Source: Hydrogenophaga sp. (GTDB taxonomy: Bacteria; Pseudomonadota; Gammaproteobacteria; Burkholderiales; Burkholderiaceae_C). From it: DNA of 37,117 bases. Where the stretch lies: the NCBI RefSeq assembly GCF_019264445.1, contig NZ_JAHVAB010000030.1, positions 1 through 37,117 on the forward strand. The letters are read 5' to 3'. The notes below the pieces were generated by a model. The model saw nothing but the letters and a program-made list of their open reading frames with translations. It had not been told where the DNA came from and ran no database searches. Below are positions 22,201 to 29,936 of the stretch, one piece after another. Within the stretch, counting starts at the first letter, position 1. Every line of letters begins with the position of its first letter. A program made the translations under genes and the position numbers.

Positions 22201-23174
22201 CGGGCGGTTCTCGGATCGAGCACCGACACCAGCGCGTCGGTGACCATGTTGGCCAGCACGACCATCACGGAGGTGAAGATGAAGCAACCTGTGAGCAACG
22301 GGAAGTCGCGTCGGAAGATGGCATCGAAAAAGAGCCGCCCAAGCCCTGGCCAGCCGAAGACGATTTCGGTGACCACCGAACCCGCCAGCAGGAAGCCAAA
22401 CTCCAGGCCCAGCACCGTGACGGTGGTGACCAGCGCATTGGGCAATGCGTGACGCCACAGAACGCGCGCCACGCCCGCACCTTTGGCGCGTGCCACCGTC
22501 ACATAGTCTTGCCGCAGTGCCTGAACCATGGCCGTGCGCGTGAAGCGCGTGATGATGGCCAGTTCAAACAGCACCAGGCTGGTCACAGGGAGCACCATGT
22601 GGCGCACGCGGTCGACGAACAGCTCAACGCCTTCGTAAGTCTCGCGAGCGGACCCCATGCCATTGCTGGGTAGCCAGCCCAGCCAGACCGAGAACGTCAG
22701 GATCAGCAGCTGCCCGATCCAGAAAGCGGGCATCGAGTAGCCCGCCAGCGACAGAGCGGTGACCCCTGTGTCGGCAGCGGTGCCTTGGCGCGATGCGGCG
22801 AGCACCGCCAGTGATACACCGATGACGCTGGCAATGGCCAGGCTGGTGAGGGTGAGCAAAAAGGTGACCGGCGCGTGCGCAAGGATCAGGTCGGTCACCG
22901 GCTTCTGGAAGTAGATCGACGTTCCCAGATCCCCTTGCAAGGCAGCGCCCACGTAAATGGCCAGCTGCTTGGCCACGGACTCGTCGAGGTGGTATTGCGC
23001 CCGGATCTTTTCCAGAAATTCAGGTGCCGGCGCATCACCCGCCAGCAACACGGCCGGATCGGTGGGCGAAAGTCGGATCAGGACGAACGTCAGAACCACG
23101 ATAGCCATCACCACAGGGACGGCCATCATCATCCGACGGCCAATGGCCATCGCCAGGTGGGCAAGCGCGCTCAT
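22197..23174 (-). CDS. Dpp/Opp-type ABC transporter permease (DppB-like)
   Basis: A 325-residue permease. The first helix (VPVVMAIVVLTFVLIRLSPTDPA) and the following periplasmic RAQYHLDESVAKQLAIYVGAALQGDLGTSI are hallmarks of DppB. The EAA loop reads YVTVARAKGAGVARVLWRHALPNAL and the last helices carry VVTEIVFGWPGLGRLFFDAI. It forms the translocation pore with the DppC-like protein. The gene starts directly after the binding-protein stop codon with no gap (23174 against 23175), so translational coupling is likely. Confidence 0.92.
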   Translation of the reverse strand: MSALAHLAMAIGRRMMMAVPVVMAIVVLTFVLIRLSPTDPAVLLAGDAPAPEFLEKIRAQYHLDESVAKQLAIYVGAALQGDLGTSIYFQKPVTDLILAHAPVTFLLTLTSLAIASVIGVSLAVLAASRQGTAADTGVTALSLAGYSMPAFWIGQLLILTFSVWLGWLPSNGMGSARETYEGVELFVDRVRHMVLPVTSLVLFELAIITRFTRTAMVQALRQDYVTVARAKGAGVARVLWRHALPNALVTTVTVLGLEFGFLLAGSVVTEIVFGWPGLGRLFFDAIFRRDFPLLTGCFIFTSVMVVLANMVTDALVSVLDPRTAR

Positions 23175-24755
23175 TTACACCGGCCTTGCACGAGCGAAGC
23201 TCTCTTTGCTGCCGTCAGCGACATCGAAGATGCCGCTGACCATCCGCGCGTTGTAGGCCTCTGCGCCGCGGTACGAAAACAAGGGCAGGATCGGCAAGTC
23301 GGCCCAGATCTTCTGCTGAATCTGCTCGTAGACCGCCTTTCGCTTGTCCGGATCGGCCGCCTGCTTTTCCTGCTCGAACAGCTTGTCGACCTCGGCACTG
23401 CGGTAGCCACTGTTGTTGGTGAAAGGGCGCGCTGGCGTGAAGATGCTGGCGGAGTTGTACAGGCGCTCCACACCGATGGCCGGATCCGGCCCGAGCAGGT
23501 AGCTGTCGATGAGCAGATCAAACTCGCTGTCGGTGTAGCCTTTCTGCATGAGCAAGGCACGTTCCATCGGCACGATGTCGGTCGATATACCCAAGGCGAT
23601 CAGGTTCTGCCGAACGATGTCGGCCATGCGCACGGCGCGCGTGTCCGAGTTGGGAAACAGCAGGCGCAGGTTGAAACGCCGGCCATCGACCGCCTTGAAG
23701 CCTGCCTCATCCAGCAAGCGCTTGGCGCGTTCGACGTCGAGCGGATAGTCGACGACGTTCTTGCTCGACAGCTTGAGCACGCTGGGCACGGGGCCGATCA
23801 CCGGATCGGCCAGGCCGGGCATCACCGTGTTGCGGATGAATGCGCGGTCAATGGTGTGCGCGAGAGCGTGGCGCACCTGCACCTTGGCCAACTGGGGCGA
23901 GCGCAAGTTGAAAGTGCAGAGGTAAGTGGGCGCTGCCTGACCGGTGGAGGCGATCTTGATGTTGGGCAGTCTGCTGACGCGGCGAACCTCTGTGGTGGGC
24001 AGGGCGAACGTGTTCAACATGTCGATCTCGCCGTTTTCCAGCGCGGCGACACGGGCTGCACCGTCGGGCATGACGCGCAGCACCAGCTCGTCAAATGCCG
24101 GCTGGCCCGGGAAGTGGTAGTTCGGGTTGCGCCGGTACACCAGCCGATCGCCCACCTTGTGCTCCACGAGCATGAACGGGCCGGTCCCTACAGGCTTGCG
24201 GTTGTGCGGGTTCTGCACCGGTTCCTGGTTCGCCCACAAGTGCTTGGGCAGGATCGCGGCGATCGACACCGTGGACGCGCTCAGCACGAACGGATTCGGC
24301 CGATCGAATCGCAGCACCACCGTGCGCGGGTCGACGATATCGACCCCACTCAGCGCGGCGAACGCGTTACGCCCCCACGGATGCAGCTTGCGGGTGATGT
24401 TCTCCAGCGAGAACTTCACATCCTCCGCACTGAACGGAGCACCGTCGTGCCACTTGACGTTCTGGCGCAGGCGGAAGGTGTAGCTCTTGTTGTCGGGAGC
24501 CACTTCCCAGGACTCGGCGAGGTCGGGATGCACGTCGCCCTTCGCATCCATCCAGGTGAGCGCGCTGTACACAGGACAACCGGCGGTGAAGCTGGAGATG
24601 ACGGTGGTCAGCGCAGGGTTGATGCTGGCGGGGTCTTCCTCGATGGCGCCGATCAGGCGCTTGGTCTTCTGCGCGAAGACTTCGTTCAGACTGACTGCAG
24701 AAAGCGCAATGCCGGAACCTGTGCGCTTGAGAAAAATGCGGCGATCAATTGTCAT
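23175..24755 (-). CDS. Dpp/Opp-type ABC transporter substrate-binding protein (SBP_bac_5)
   Basis: A 526-residue periplasmic binding protein. The N-terminus TIDRRIFLKRTGSGIALSAVS carries a twin-arginine motif (RRIFLK), so Tat export is likely. The family signature PDLAESWEVAPDNKSYTFRLRQNVKWHDGAPFSAEDVKFS follows in order, with GTGPFML and the C-terminal lobe with IWADLPILPLFSY. The length is usual for peptide, nickel or opine binders. The ligand cannot be read from the sequence. The ATG at 24755 follows AAGGA at six bases. It lies 17 bp after the Bug gene, making two different binding proteins in a row in one operon. Confidence 0.9.
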   Translation of the reverse strand: MTIDRRIFLKRTGSGIALSAVSLNEVFAQKTKRLIGAIEEDPASINPALTTVISSFTAGCPVYSALTWMDAKGDVHPDLAESWEVAPDNKSYTFRLRQNVKWHDGAPFSAEDVKFSLENITRKLHPWGRNAFAALSGVDIVDPRTVVLRFDRPNPFVLSASTVSIAAILPKHLWANQEPVQNPHNRKPVGTGPFMLVEHKVGDRLVYRRNPNYHFPGQPAFDELVLRVMPDGAARVAALENGEIDMLNTFALPTTEVRRVSRLPNIKIASTGQAAPTYLCTFNLRSPQLAKVQVRHALAHTIDRAFIRNTVMPGLADPVIGPVPSVLKLSSKNVVDYPLDVERAKRLLDEAGFKAVDGRRFNLRLLFPNSDTRAVRMADIVRQNLIALGISTDIVPMERALLMQKGYTDSEFDLLIDSYLLGPDPAIGVERLYNSASIFTPARPFTNNSGYRSAEVDKLFEQEKQAADPDKRKAVYEQIQQKIWADLPILPLFSYRGAEAYNARMVSGIFDVADGSKESFARARPV

Positions 24756-24772
24756 GGTGGGTCCTTGGGGGG

Positions 24773-25783
24773 TTATTCCTTCATGCCGGCGAACTGCACG
24801 ATTCGCTGGTACTGCAATGCATCGCGGGCCATGAGCTTGGGCATGTCTTCGTCGCCTCGCCCGACGTCGACACCGATGCGCTCAAGCTTGGTGCGCACGT
24901 CGGGCTCCTGAAGCGATTGCATGAGCGCGACATGCAACTTCGCCACGATGTCCGGTGGCGTCCCCTTGGGTGCCATCAGGGCATACCAGGCCACCAGGTC
25001 GTAGCCTTTGAGTGCCGGGTGTTCCGTGAGGGCTGGAACATTCGGCAGGCTGGCGGTCCGCTTCGCACTGGTCACGGCAATCGGGGTGATGTGTCCAGCG
25101 TCGATGAACGGCCGCGCGGCACCGGGCCCCAGAAAGGCAAACTCGATGCTGCCGCCAGCGAGGTCCGCGCCGATGTTGCTGGCTCCCTTGTAGGGAATGT
25201 GAAGAATCGAGATGCCGGCCTGGCGCTTCAACAGCTCGCCCGAGAAGTGCAGCATGGAGCCGACGCCCGATGTCCCGTAGGTGAACTTGCCCGGCTTCGC
25301 CCGCACCTCGGACACGAACTGGTTCAACGACGTGATGCCGCTCTGGCGAGAAGCCACCAGCACGAGCGGTATCGAACCCACATAGCCCACTGGCACGAGG
25401 TCTCTCTGCACGTCGTACTTCAACGCCGGGTTGATGGCTTTGACTGCCACGAACTCACTGCTGGAGCCAAAGACAAGGTTGTAGCCATCAGCGACAGCGG
25501 CTACGCCTTTCTGGACACCAATGGCTCCAGCCGCACCACCGATGTTCTCGATCACGGTCGTGGCGCCCAGGCGCTTGCCCATGGACTCGACCACGGCACG
25601 GCCGACCGCGTCCACGCTACCGCCTGGCGGGTAACCAATCACCACGTTGATAGGCTTTGAGGGGTATGCACCCTGCGCCATGGCAAGCGGCGCGCAAAGA
25701 CAGAGCGCGAGCGCCTGAAGGGCCATATGCCGAACAGCACGCGGGGCGGTTCGCGCCAGTGGGGATGAAGCGAGAGCGGACAT
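24773..25783 (-). CDS. Bug/TctC-family periplasmic binding protein (first copy)
   Basis: A 336-residue tripartite tricarboxylate-type receptor. A hydrophobic export signal ends near LAMAQGAYPSKPI. The family motifs are VVIGYPPGGSVDAVGRAV, ENIGGAAGAIGVQKGVAAVADGY, LVPVGYVGSIPLVLV and IPYKGASNIGADLAGGSIEFAF. No TctA or TctB membrane genes occur in the window, so it is an orphan, as is common in Burkholderiales. The start at 25783 is supported by GGAG five bases upstream, although an internal Met20 would give a more compact signal peptide. It sits between a VOC gene (60 bp upstream) and the Dpp-type binding protein. It may work with a remote TctAB pair or as a sensor. Confidence 0.9.
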   Translation of the reverse strand: MSALASSPLARTAPRAVRHMALQALALCLCAPLAMAQGAYPSKPINVVIGYPPGGSVDAVGRAVVESMGKRLGATTVIENIGGAAGAIGVQKGVAAVADGYNLVFGSSSEFVAVKAINPALKYDVQRDLVPVGYVGSIPLVLVASRQSGITSLNQFVSEVRAKPGKFTYGTSGVGSMLHFSGELLKRQAGISILHIPYKGASNIGADLAGGSIEFAFLGPGAARPFIDAGHITPIAVTSAKRTASLPNVPALTEHPALKGYDLVAWYALMAPKGTPPDIVAKLHVALMQSLQEPDVRTKLERIGVDVGRGDEDMPKLMARDALQYQRIVQFAGMKE

Positions 25784-25843
25784 GGGGACTCCGTTGAGCG
25801 AAGGATCGAGAGGGGGTTCAGGGGAACGGGGTTGTGCAGCGGC

Positions 25844-26545
25844 TCACTCGACGAGCACAGCAGGGCGCCGGATTTCGATCACACCCTCGTCGCTGCGCAC
25901 ACCCATGGCATACAGGCCTGGTGCGCCGCCGTTGTAGCGAATCTCGAACGGGAAGCCTGCCGGTGTCGCGACATCACCCAACCACGCAGCGAAGGCATCG
26001 CGGTCCTCTCCGATCTCGATCCACTCGAGACCTCGTCCCACCACACGGCCCGAGCCCGGCACAACGGGGAGGCTGCCGGCGTGCGTGCCATTGCCGGGCT
26101 TGAAGTAGAGGTTGGGCTTGCCCATGGGCCAGGCCGTTGTGGCGCTGGGCGCCTGCAACGCGAAACCCCTGGAGCCATCCATCATCTGGCGGCCCGCGTT
26201 TTTTCCGGTGGTGGCATGGTCAACCACCGTTCCGTGATGGGCAGCGAATGCTTCCAGTTCTTCCATCGTGTCGCTGCGCAGGCACCAGCCTACAAAGCGA
26301 TCGCCCTCGCGGGTCTGGCGGTCCATGAACGCAGCGAGTGGTTGCCCTTGTGCCAGCGGCCTGCGATCGATCAGGCTTTCGACTTCGATATAAATGTCCG
26401 GCGCCAAGGGCACCACGCGGTGGCCAATGCCATACAGCGGAAAGAAGCCACCGTCGTAGTTGCCCAGGCCCGTCTCCTGGCTCAGCCGATAGGTCGACTC
26501 GTAGACGTTGGGAGCGGCCATGCAGACGTGATCAAAATGAATCAT
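25844..26545 (-). CDS. VOC-fold protein, Glyoxalase_3-like domain
   Basis: A 233-residue protein starting IHFDHVCMAAPNVYESTYRLSQETGLG. This is the first VOC module of the long glyoxalase-like domain family, with a likely His ligand at position 6. Further landmarks are HRVVPLAPDIYIEVESLID (a Glu ligand in IEVES) and WPMGKPNLYFKPGN. The C-terminal part folds into a second module with VIEIRRPAVLVE. The reaction is unknown. The open frame continues upstream for 258 codons across the LysR gene in antisense, but the ATG at 26545 gives the family start. It is the first gene of the minus-strand operon and divergent from the LysR gene. Confidence 0.8.
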   Translation of the reverse strand: MIHFDHVCMAAPNVYESTYRLSQETGLGNYDGGFFPLYGIGHRVVPLAPDIYIEVESLIDRRPLAQGQPLAAFMDRQTREGDRFVGWCLRSDTMEELEAFAAHHGTVVDHATTGKNAGRQMMDGSRGFALQAPSATTAWPMGKPNLYFKPGNGTHAGSLPVVPGSGRVVGRGLEWIEIGEDRDAFAAWLGDVATPAGFPFEIRYNGGAPGLYAMGVRSDEGVIEIRRPAVLVE

Positions 26546-26659
26546 TGGAGCGAAATGAGAGCGTTGTTTGAGCAGATGAAGCGCGACAAAGGCACTTGAC
26601 ATGGATGAATTCTGACGATTTGATGACCACCTTAAAAGGACTTTTTTTCTCAAATTTGC

Positions 26660-26674
26660 GGACCTTGAATGTCC
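26660..26674. promoter_or_regulatory. GGAC-N7-GTCC inverted repeat in the VOC/LysR divergent region
   Basis: GGAC (26660-26663) and GTCC (26671-26674) flank CTTGAAT in the 162-bp divergent region, about 34 bp upstream of the LysR start. A larger nested pair, CTCAAA (26649-26654) and TTTGAG (26682-26687), surrounds it. The region is AT-rich relative to the genes. It is a candidate LysR autoregulatory or activation site, though it lacks the classical T-N11-A form. Confidence 0.3.
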
Positions 26675-26707
26675 TGATTTTTTTGAGGCAACACACAGGA
26701 AGGCGCC

Positions 26708-27646
26708 ATGCAGCATCTCGATTTCCGCACCCTCAAACAGTTCGTGGCTGTCGCCGAGAACGAGAGCATTTCCAAGGCTGCGATGCAGCTGCATATCTCG
26801 GCTTCGCCCTTGAGCCGCGCCATCCTGAAGCTTGAGATGCAGATCGGATTCGCGCTGTTCGAGCGGGTCGGTCGAGGGCTGCGCTTGAACAACGCCGGCA
26901 GAGAGCTGCTGCTCAATGCGCGAAGAATCCTCATGAACAACGAGCAGCTCGTTCAGGACCTGCAGCGTCACGCCAGCGGCATGGGCGGAACCGTCGTCAT
27001 CGGTCACATGCCAGGGGCGCTTTACAACGGCGTCATCCCGGCCATCGCCCGTCGCGTACAGCAAGCCCACCCTTCGCTTCGCTTCCAGTTCGAAGGTGCG
27101 CCCGAGGACGAGCAACTTGATGCCCTGCGCCGGGGCCGGCTCGACTTCGCAGTGAGCACGCAGGAAGCCGCCGACCCCGAGTTCCGCACCGAGATCTACA
27201 GCGTGGAGAAATACGTGTTGCTCGTGCCGCGCAACCATCCCTGTGCCGAAGTGCCAAGGATCACGCTGCAGCAACTGATGGAAGCCGAATGGGTCGTCAC
27301 GCCCGTGCGGCCTGGGCAATCACTGCGCGCCCGCTTCACTGCGGCCTGCAATCGCCTCGGCTTCGAGCCGCGTGTGGCTTGCGTGGCGGGCGACATGATT
27401 TCGGCCCTTGCGCTGGTGGCCGGCGGGTTCGGTTTGTGCGTCGCGCAAGAGAGCCTGATGCAGTTTGTGGGCAAGGACATCGTGGTCCGTCCGTTGCCAC
27501 TGCTGAAAATGGAAAGCCACTACCGCATCGTCTGGCGCCCCGAGGCGCTTGCGCCCGGGGCCAGCCGTTTTCTGGAAACCTTGCTCGGTGCAAAACCTAA
27601 GCATCAACGCGCCGGCGGACGCCGCAGCCCTTTGGCACGTTCGTAA
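26708..27646 (+). CDS. LysR-family transcriptional regulator
   Basis: A 312-residue regulator. The N-terminal winged helix-turn-helix reads RTLKQFVAVAENESISKAAMQLHISASPLSRAILKLE, with the recognition helices at about 18-37. A LysR_substrate effector domain follows from about residue 92 (GTVVIGHMPGALYNGVIP). AGGAAG precedes the ATG. It is divergent from the operon of VOC, Bug, Dpp-type importer and amidohydrolase, so activation of that operon by an imported compound is likely by analogy. Its last 43 bp overlap the 3' end of the convergent reductase gene. Confidence 0.9.
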   Translation: MQHLDFRTLKQFVAVAENESISKAAMQLHISASPLSRAILKLEMQIGFALFERVGRGLRLNNAGRELLLNARRILMNNEQLVQDLQRHASGMGGTVVIGHMPGALYNGVIPAIARRVQQAHPSLRFQFEGAPEDEQLDALRRGRLDFAVSTQEAADPEFRTEIYSVEKYVLLVPRNHPCAEVPRITLQQLMEAEWVVTPVRPGQSLRARFTAACNRLGFEPRVACVAGDMISALALVAGGFGLCVAQESLMQFVGKDIVVRPLPLLKMESHYRIVWRPEALAPGASRFLETLLGAKPKHQRAGGRRSPLARS

Positions 27647-28710
27647 GGGGGCGGGTAGAACGTGGTCGCGCCCAGCTCTTCGGCAGCGCGCCATACCCAG
27701 CGCGGATCGGCCAGAAAGGCCCTGGCCAATGCGACCTGGTCTGCGTGGCCATTGGCAATGATGTCTTCCGCCTGGGTCGGTTCGGTGATGGCACCGACCG
27801 TTCGCGTGACGATGCCTGTCTCGCTGCGGATGCGCGAGGCGAAGGGCACCTGGAAGCCCGGACTGAAGGGAATCCGTGTGCCCGCGTCGACGCTGCCACT
27901 GCTCACGCAGACGTAGTCCGCGCCCACACGTTGGAGCTCACGGCTGAAGTGCACGGCGTGGTCCACATCCAGCCCGCCCTGTGTCCATTCGCTCGCACTG
28001 ATGCGTGCACCAAAGCCGACCGACGCCGGCAAGGCGGCATGGACGCGCTCGGCCACCTGCAAGGGCCATCGCTGACGGGCCGATGCCGAGCTCCCGAAGG
28101 CATCGTCGCGCTGGTTGGACAGAGGGGAGAGGAACTGGTGCATCAGGTAGCCGTGTGCGCAGTGGAGTTCGACCACGTCGAACCCCAGTCGCACGGCGGC
28201 TTGCGCCGCCGCCACATAAGCCTGAGCGATCGCTTCCATGTCGCGCGTACTGAGTTCGGTCGGCAGGGGAAACTCTCCAAATGCCAGCGCCGAGGGTGCC
28301 ACGGCTTGCCAAGGCTCACCCTCGGCGCCTGCCTCGCCCGTGCTCAGATGCGCCCCGCCGCGCCAAGGCACGCGGCTCGACGCTTTGCGCCCCGCATGGC
28401 TCAGCTGGATGCCGAAACGTGTTCCAGGGGCGGCCATGGATCGAGCGACGCGCAGCACACGCTCCAGCGCAGACGCTGTCTGCGAGGAATACAGCCCCAG
28501 GCAGCCGTGTGTGATGCGTCCGCGCGGCTCCACCGCCGTGGCCTCCAGCATGACGAGACCGGCTCCCGACATCGCGAGCTGGGCCAGATGTTGCAGGTGC
28601 CAATCGGTCGCCTGCCCATCCTGGGCGACGTATTGGCACATCGGCGATACCGCGATGCGGTTGGGCAGTTGGATGGTCCCCAATTGGAGTGGGCTGAAGA
28701 GTGCGCTCAT
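27604..28710 (-). CDS. Old Yellow Enzyme-like NADH:flavin oxidoreductase (YqjM/XenA type)
   Basis: A 368-residue FMN-binding TIM barrel. LPNRIAVSPMCQY includes Cys25 and Tyr27, as in the thermophilic-like YqjM/XenA subgroup. The substrate-binding pair is His183/His186 in ELHCAHGYLMHQFLSPLSNQR, and QLSHAGRKAS is also conserved. Such enzymes reduce activated C=C bonds of enones, maleimides or 2-enoates with NAD(P)H. It is the last gene of the aldehyde dehydrogenase operon, 22 bp after the amidohydrolase gene, with AAGGA upstream of the ATG. Its 3' end overlaps the convergent LysR gene by 43 bp. Confidence 0.92.
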   Translation of the reverse strand: MSALFSPLQLGTIQLPNRIAVSPMCQYVAQDGQATDWHLQHLAQLAMSGAGLVMLEATAVEPRGRITHGCLGLYSSQTASALERVLRVARSMAAPGTRFGIQLSHAGRKASSRVPWRGGAHLSTGEAGAEGEPWQAVAPSALAFGEFPLPTELSTRDMEAIAQAYVAAAQAAVRLGFDVVELHCAHGYLMHQFLSPLSNQRDDAFGSSASARQRWPLQVAERVHAALPASVGFGARISASEWTQGGLDVDHAVHFSRELQRVGADYVCVSSGSVDAGTRIPFSPGFQVPFASRIRSETGIVTRTVGAITEPTQAEDIIANGHADQVALARAFLADPRWVWRAAEELGATTFYPPPYERAKGLRRPPAR

Positions 28711-28732
28711 GGTCGGAAGTCCTTGGCTGGCA

Positions 28733-29890
28733 TCAATGGGTGGTGACGGTCTCGCGTTGAAGGCCGAAGATGCGCTCGGCGTTTCCGCCGAGGATCAGCG
28801 CGCGCTCCTCCTCGCGCAGTCCGGCCACGCGCTCGATCAGGTGCACAGGGTCTTCTTCGCCCATGTCGTAGGGGTAGTCCGAACCCATGAGCACCTGGCT
28901 CGCGCCATAGCGGGCGATGAGGTTCGACAGGTGTGACGGATCGAAGACCACGGTGTCGAGGTACATTTTTTCGAGGTAGCTCGAAGGCGCCTCGGCGATC
29001 ACGGTGCGGCAGTCGCCGCGTGCTTTCCATGCATGGTCCATGCGAGCCCAGTACGAGGCCAGGTAGCCACCGCCGTGGGCCAGCAGGAATTTGATCTTCG
29101 GATAGCGTGCCGCCACGCCGTCGAAGATGAGCCTGCTCGCCGCAATGGTGGTTTCCAGTGGATTGCCAATGACGTTGTTCAGGTAGTGATCCAGCAGGCG
29201 GCCGCCTTCGGTGAATCCAACGGGATGCAGGAAGAGCACGGCCTCCAGCTCGTTGGCCAGCGCGAAGAAGCGCTCCAGGCCAAGCCGGGGATCCGTGAGG
29301 TCCATGCCGTTCACGCTGGTCCCGATTTCTGCTCCGCGCAGCCCCAGATGGGTCATGGCGTGCGCCAGCTCCTGCATGGCGCGCTCGGCGTCCTGCAAGG
29401 GCACGGTGCCCAGCGCCGCAAATCGACCCGGGTTCCCGTCCACCAGCGCGCGCATGCCTTCATTGATTTCTCGGGACACGGTCGCGCCCACAGAGGGCGT
29501 CGTGAAGTAGTAGTACTGAAAAGGCGCGGGACTGACGACCTGGAGATCGACGCCCATTCGGTCCATGTCCTGGAGACGGCGGTTCACGTCGGTCAGTGCG
29601 ACCGAGCGCTCCTGCATCTGCCGCTGATTGGTCTCGCGCGTCAGGGCATTCGCGAACACCGTGCTCGGGTCGTATCGGGCGGGTTCGAGGTGGGCGACCT
29701 TGGCAGCTACCACCGGTTGGAGATAGTGGCAGTGCACATCGATGCGCCGGGCCGCTGCCCGTTGGACCGTGCGGTGGCTGCCATCGAGGGACGGCGACTC
29801 CGGTGCGGTGCCTGTGGTGGCGGCGATCGGTGCGGCGGACGCATGGCGGTGCTGTGGATCACGGCAGCCGGGCGCGCAGGTGTAGAGCAT
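28733..29890 (-). CDS. Amidohydrolase_2 family protein, ACMSD/decarboxylase-like
   Basis: A 385-residue TIM-barrel metalloenzyme. The metal ligands are visible as His53 and His55 (IDVHCHYL), His222 (LFLHPVG), His272 (LLAHGGGY) and Asp338 (MGSDYPY), the order found in 2-amino-3-carboxymuconate-6-semialdehyde decarboxylase and other non-oxidative decarboxylases. Decarboxylation or hydration of a ring-cleavage product, or of an aromatic acid, is the family-based expectation. A 48-residue N-terminal extension rich in Cys, His and Ala is unusual; the ATG at 29890 has a good AAAGGAA site, so the extension appears to be translated. The gene lies between the second Bug gene and the reductase. Confidence 0.87.
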   Translation of the reverse strand: MLYTCAPGCRDPQHRHASAAPIAATTGTAPESPSLDGSHRTVQRAAARRIDVHCHYLQPVVAAKVAHLEPARYDPSTVFANALTRETNQRQMQERSVALTDVNRRLQDMDRMGVDLQVVSPAPFQYYYFTTPSVGATVSREINEGMRALVDGNPGRFAALGTVPLQDAERAMQELAHAMTHLGLRGAEIGTSVNGMDLTDPRLGLERFFALANELEAVLFLHPVGFTEGGRLLDHYLNNVIGNPLETTIAASRLIFDGVAARYPKIKFLLAHGGGYLASYWARMDHAWKARGDCRTVIAEAPSSYLEKMYLDTVVFDPSHLSNLIARYGASQVLMGSDYPYDMGEEDPVHLIERVAGLREEERALILGGNAERIFGLQRETVTTH

Positions 29891-29917
29891 GGCGGTTCCT
29901 TTTGATGGCGGGTATGT

Positions 29918-29927
29918 GGGGGGGGGG
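29918..29927. repeat. Homopolymer of ten G (poly-C in the transcript)
   Basis: Ten G on the plus strand lie in the 46-bp gap between the second Bug gene's stop and the ribosome binding site of the ACMSD-like gene. The tract is outside coding sequence. Slippage could change spacing in the transcript, or the length may be a sequencing uncertainty. Confidence 0.6.
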
Positions 29928-29936
29928 CCGCCAGCG

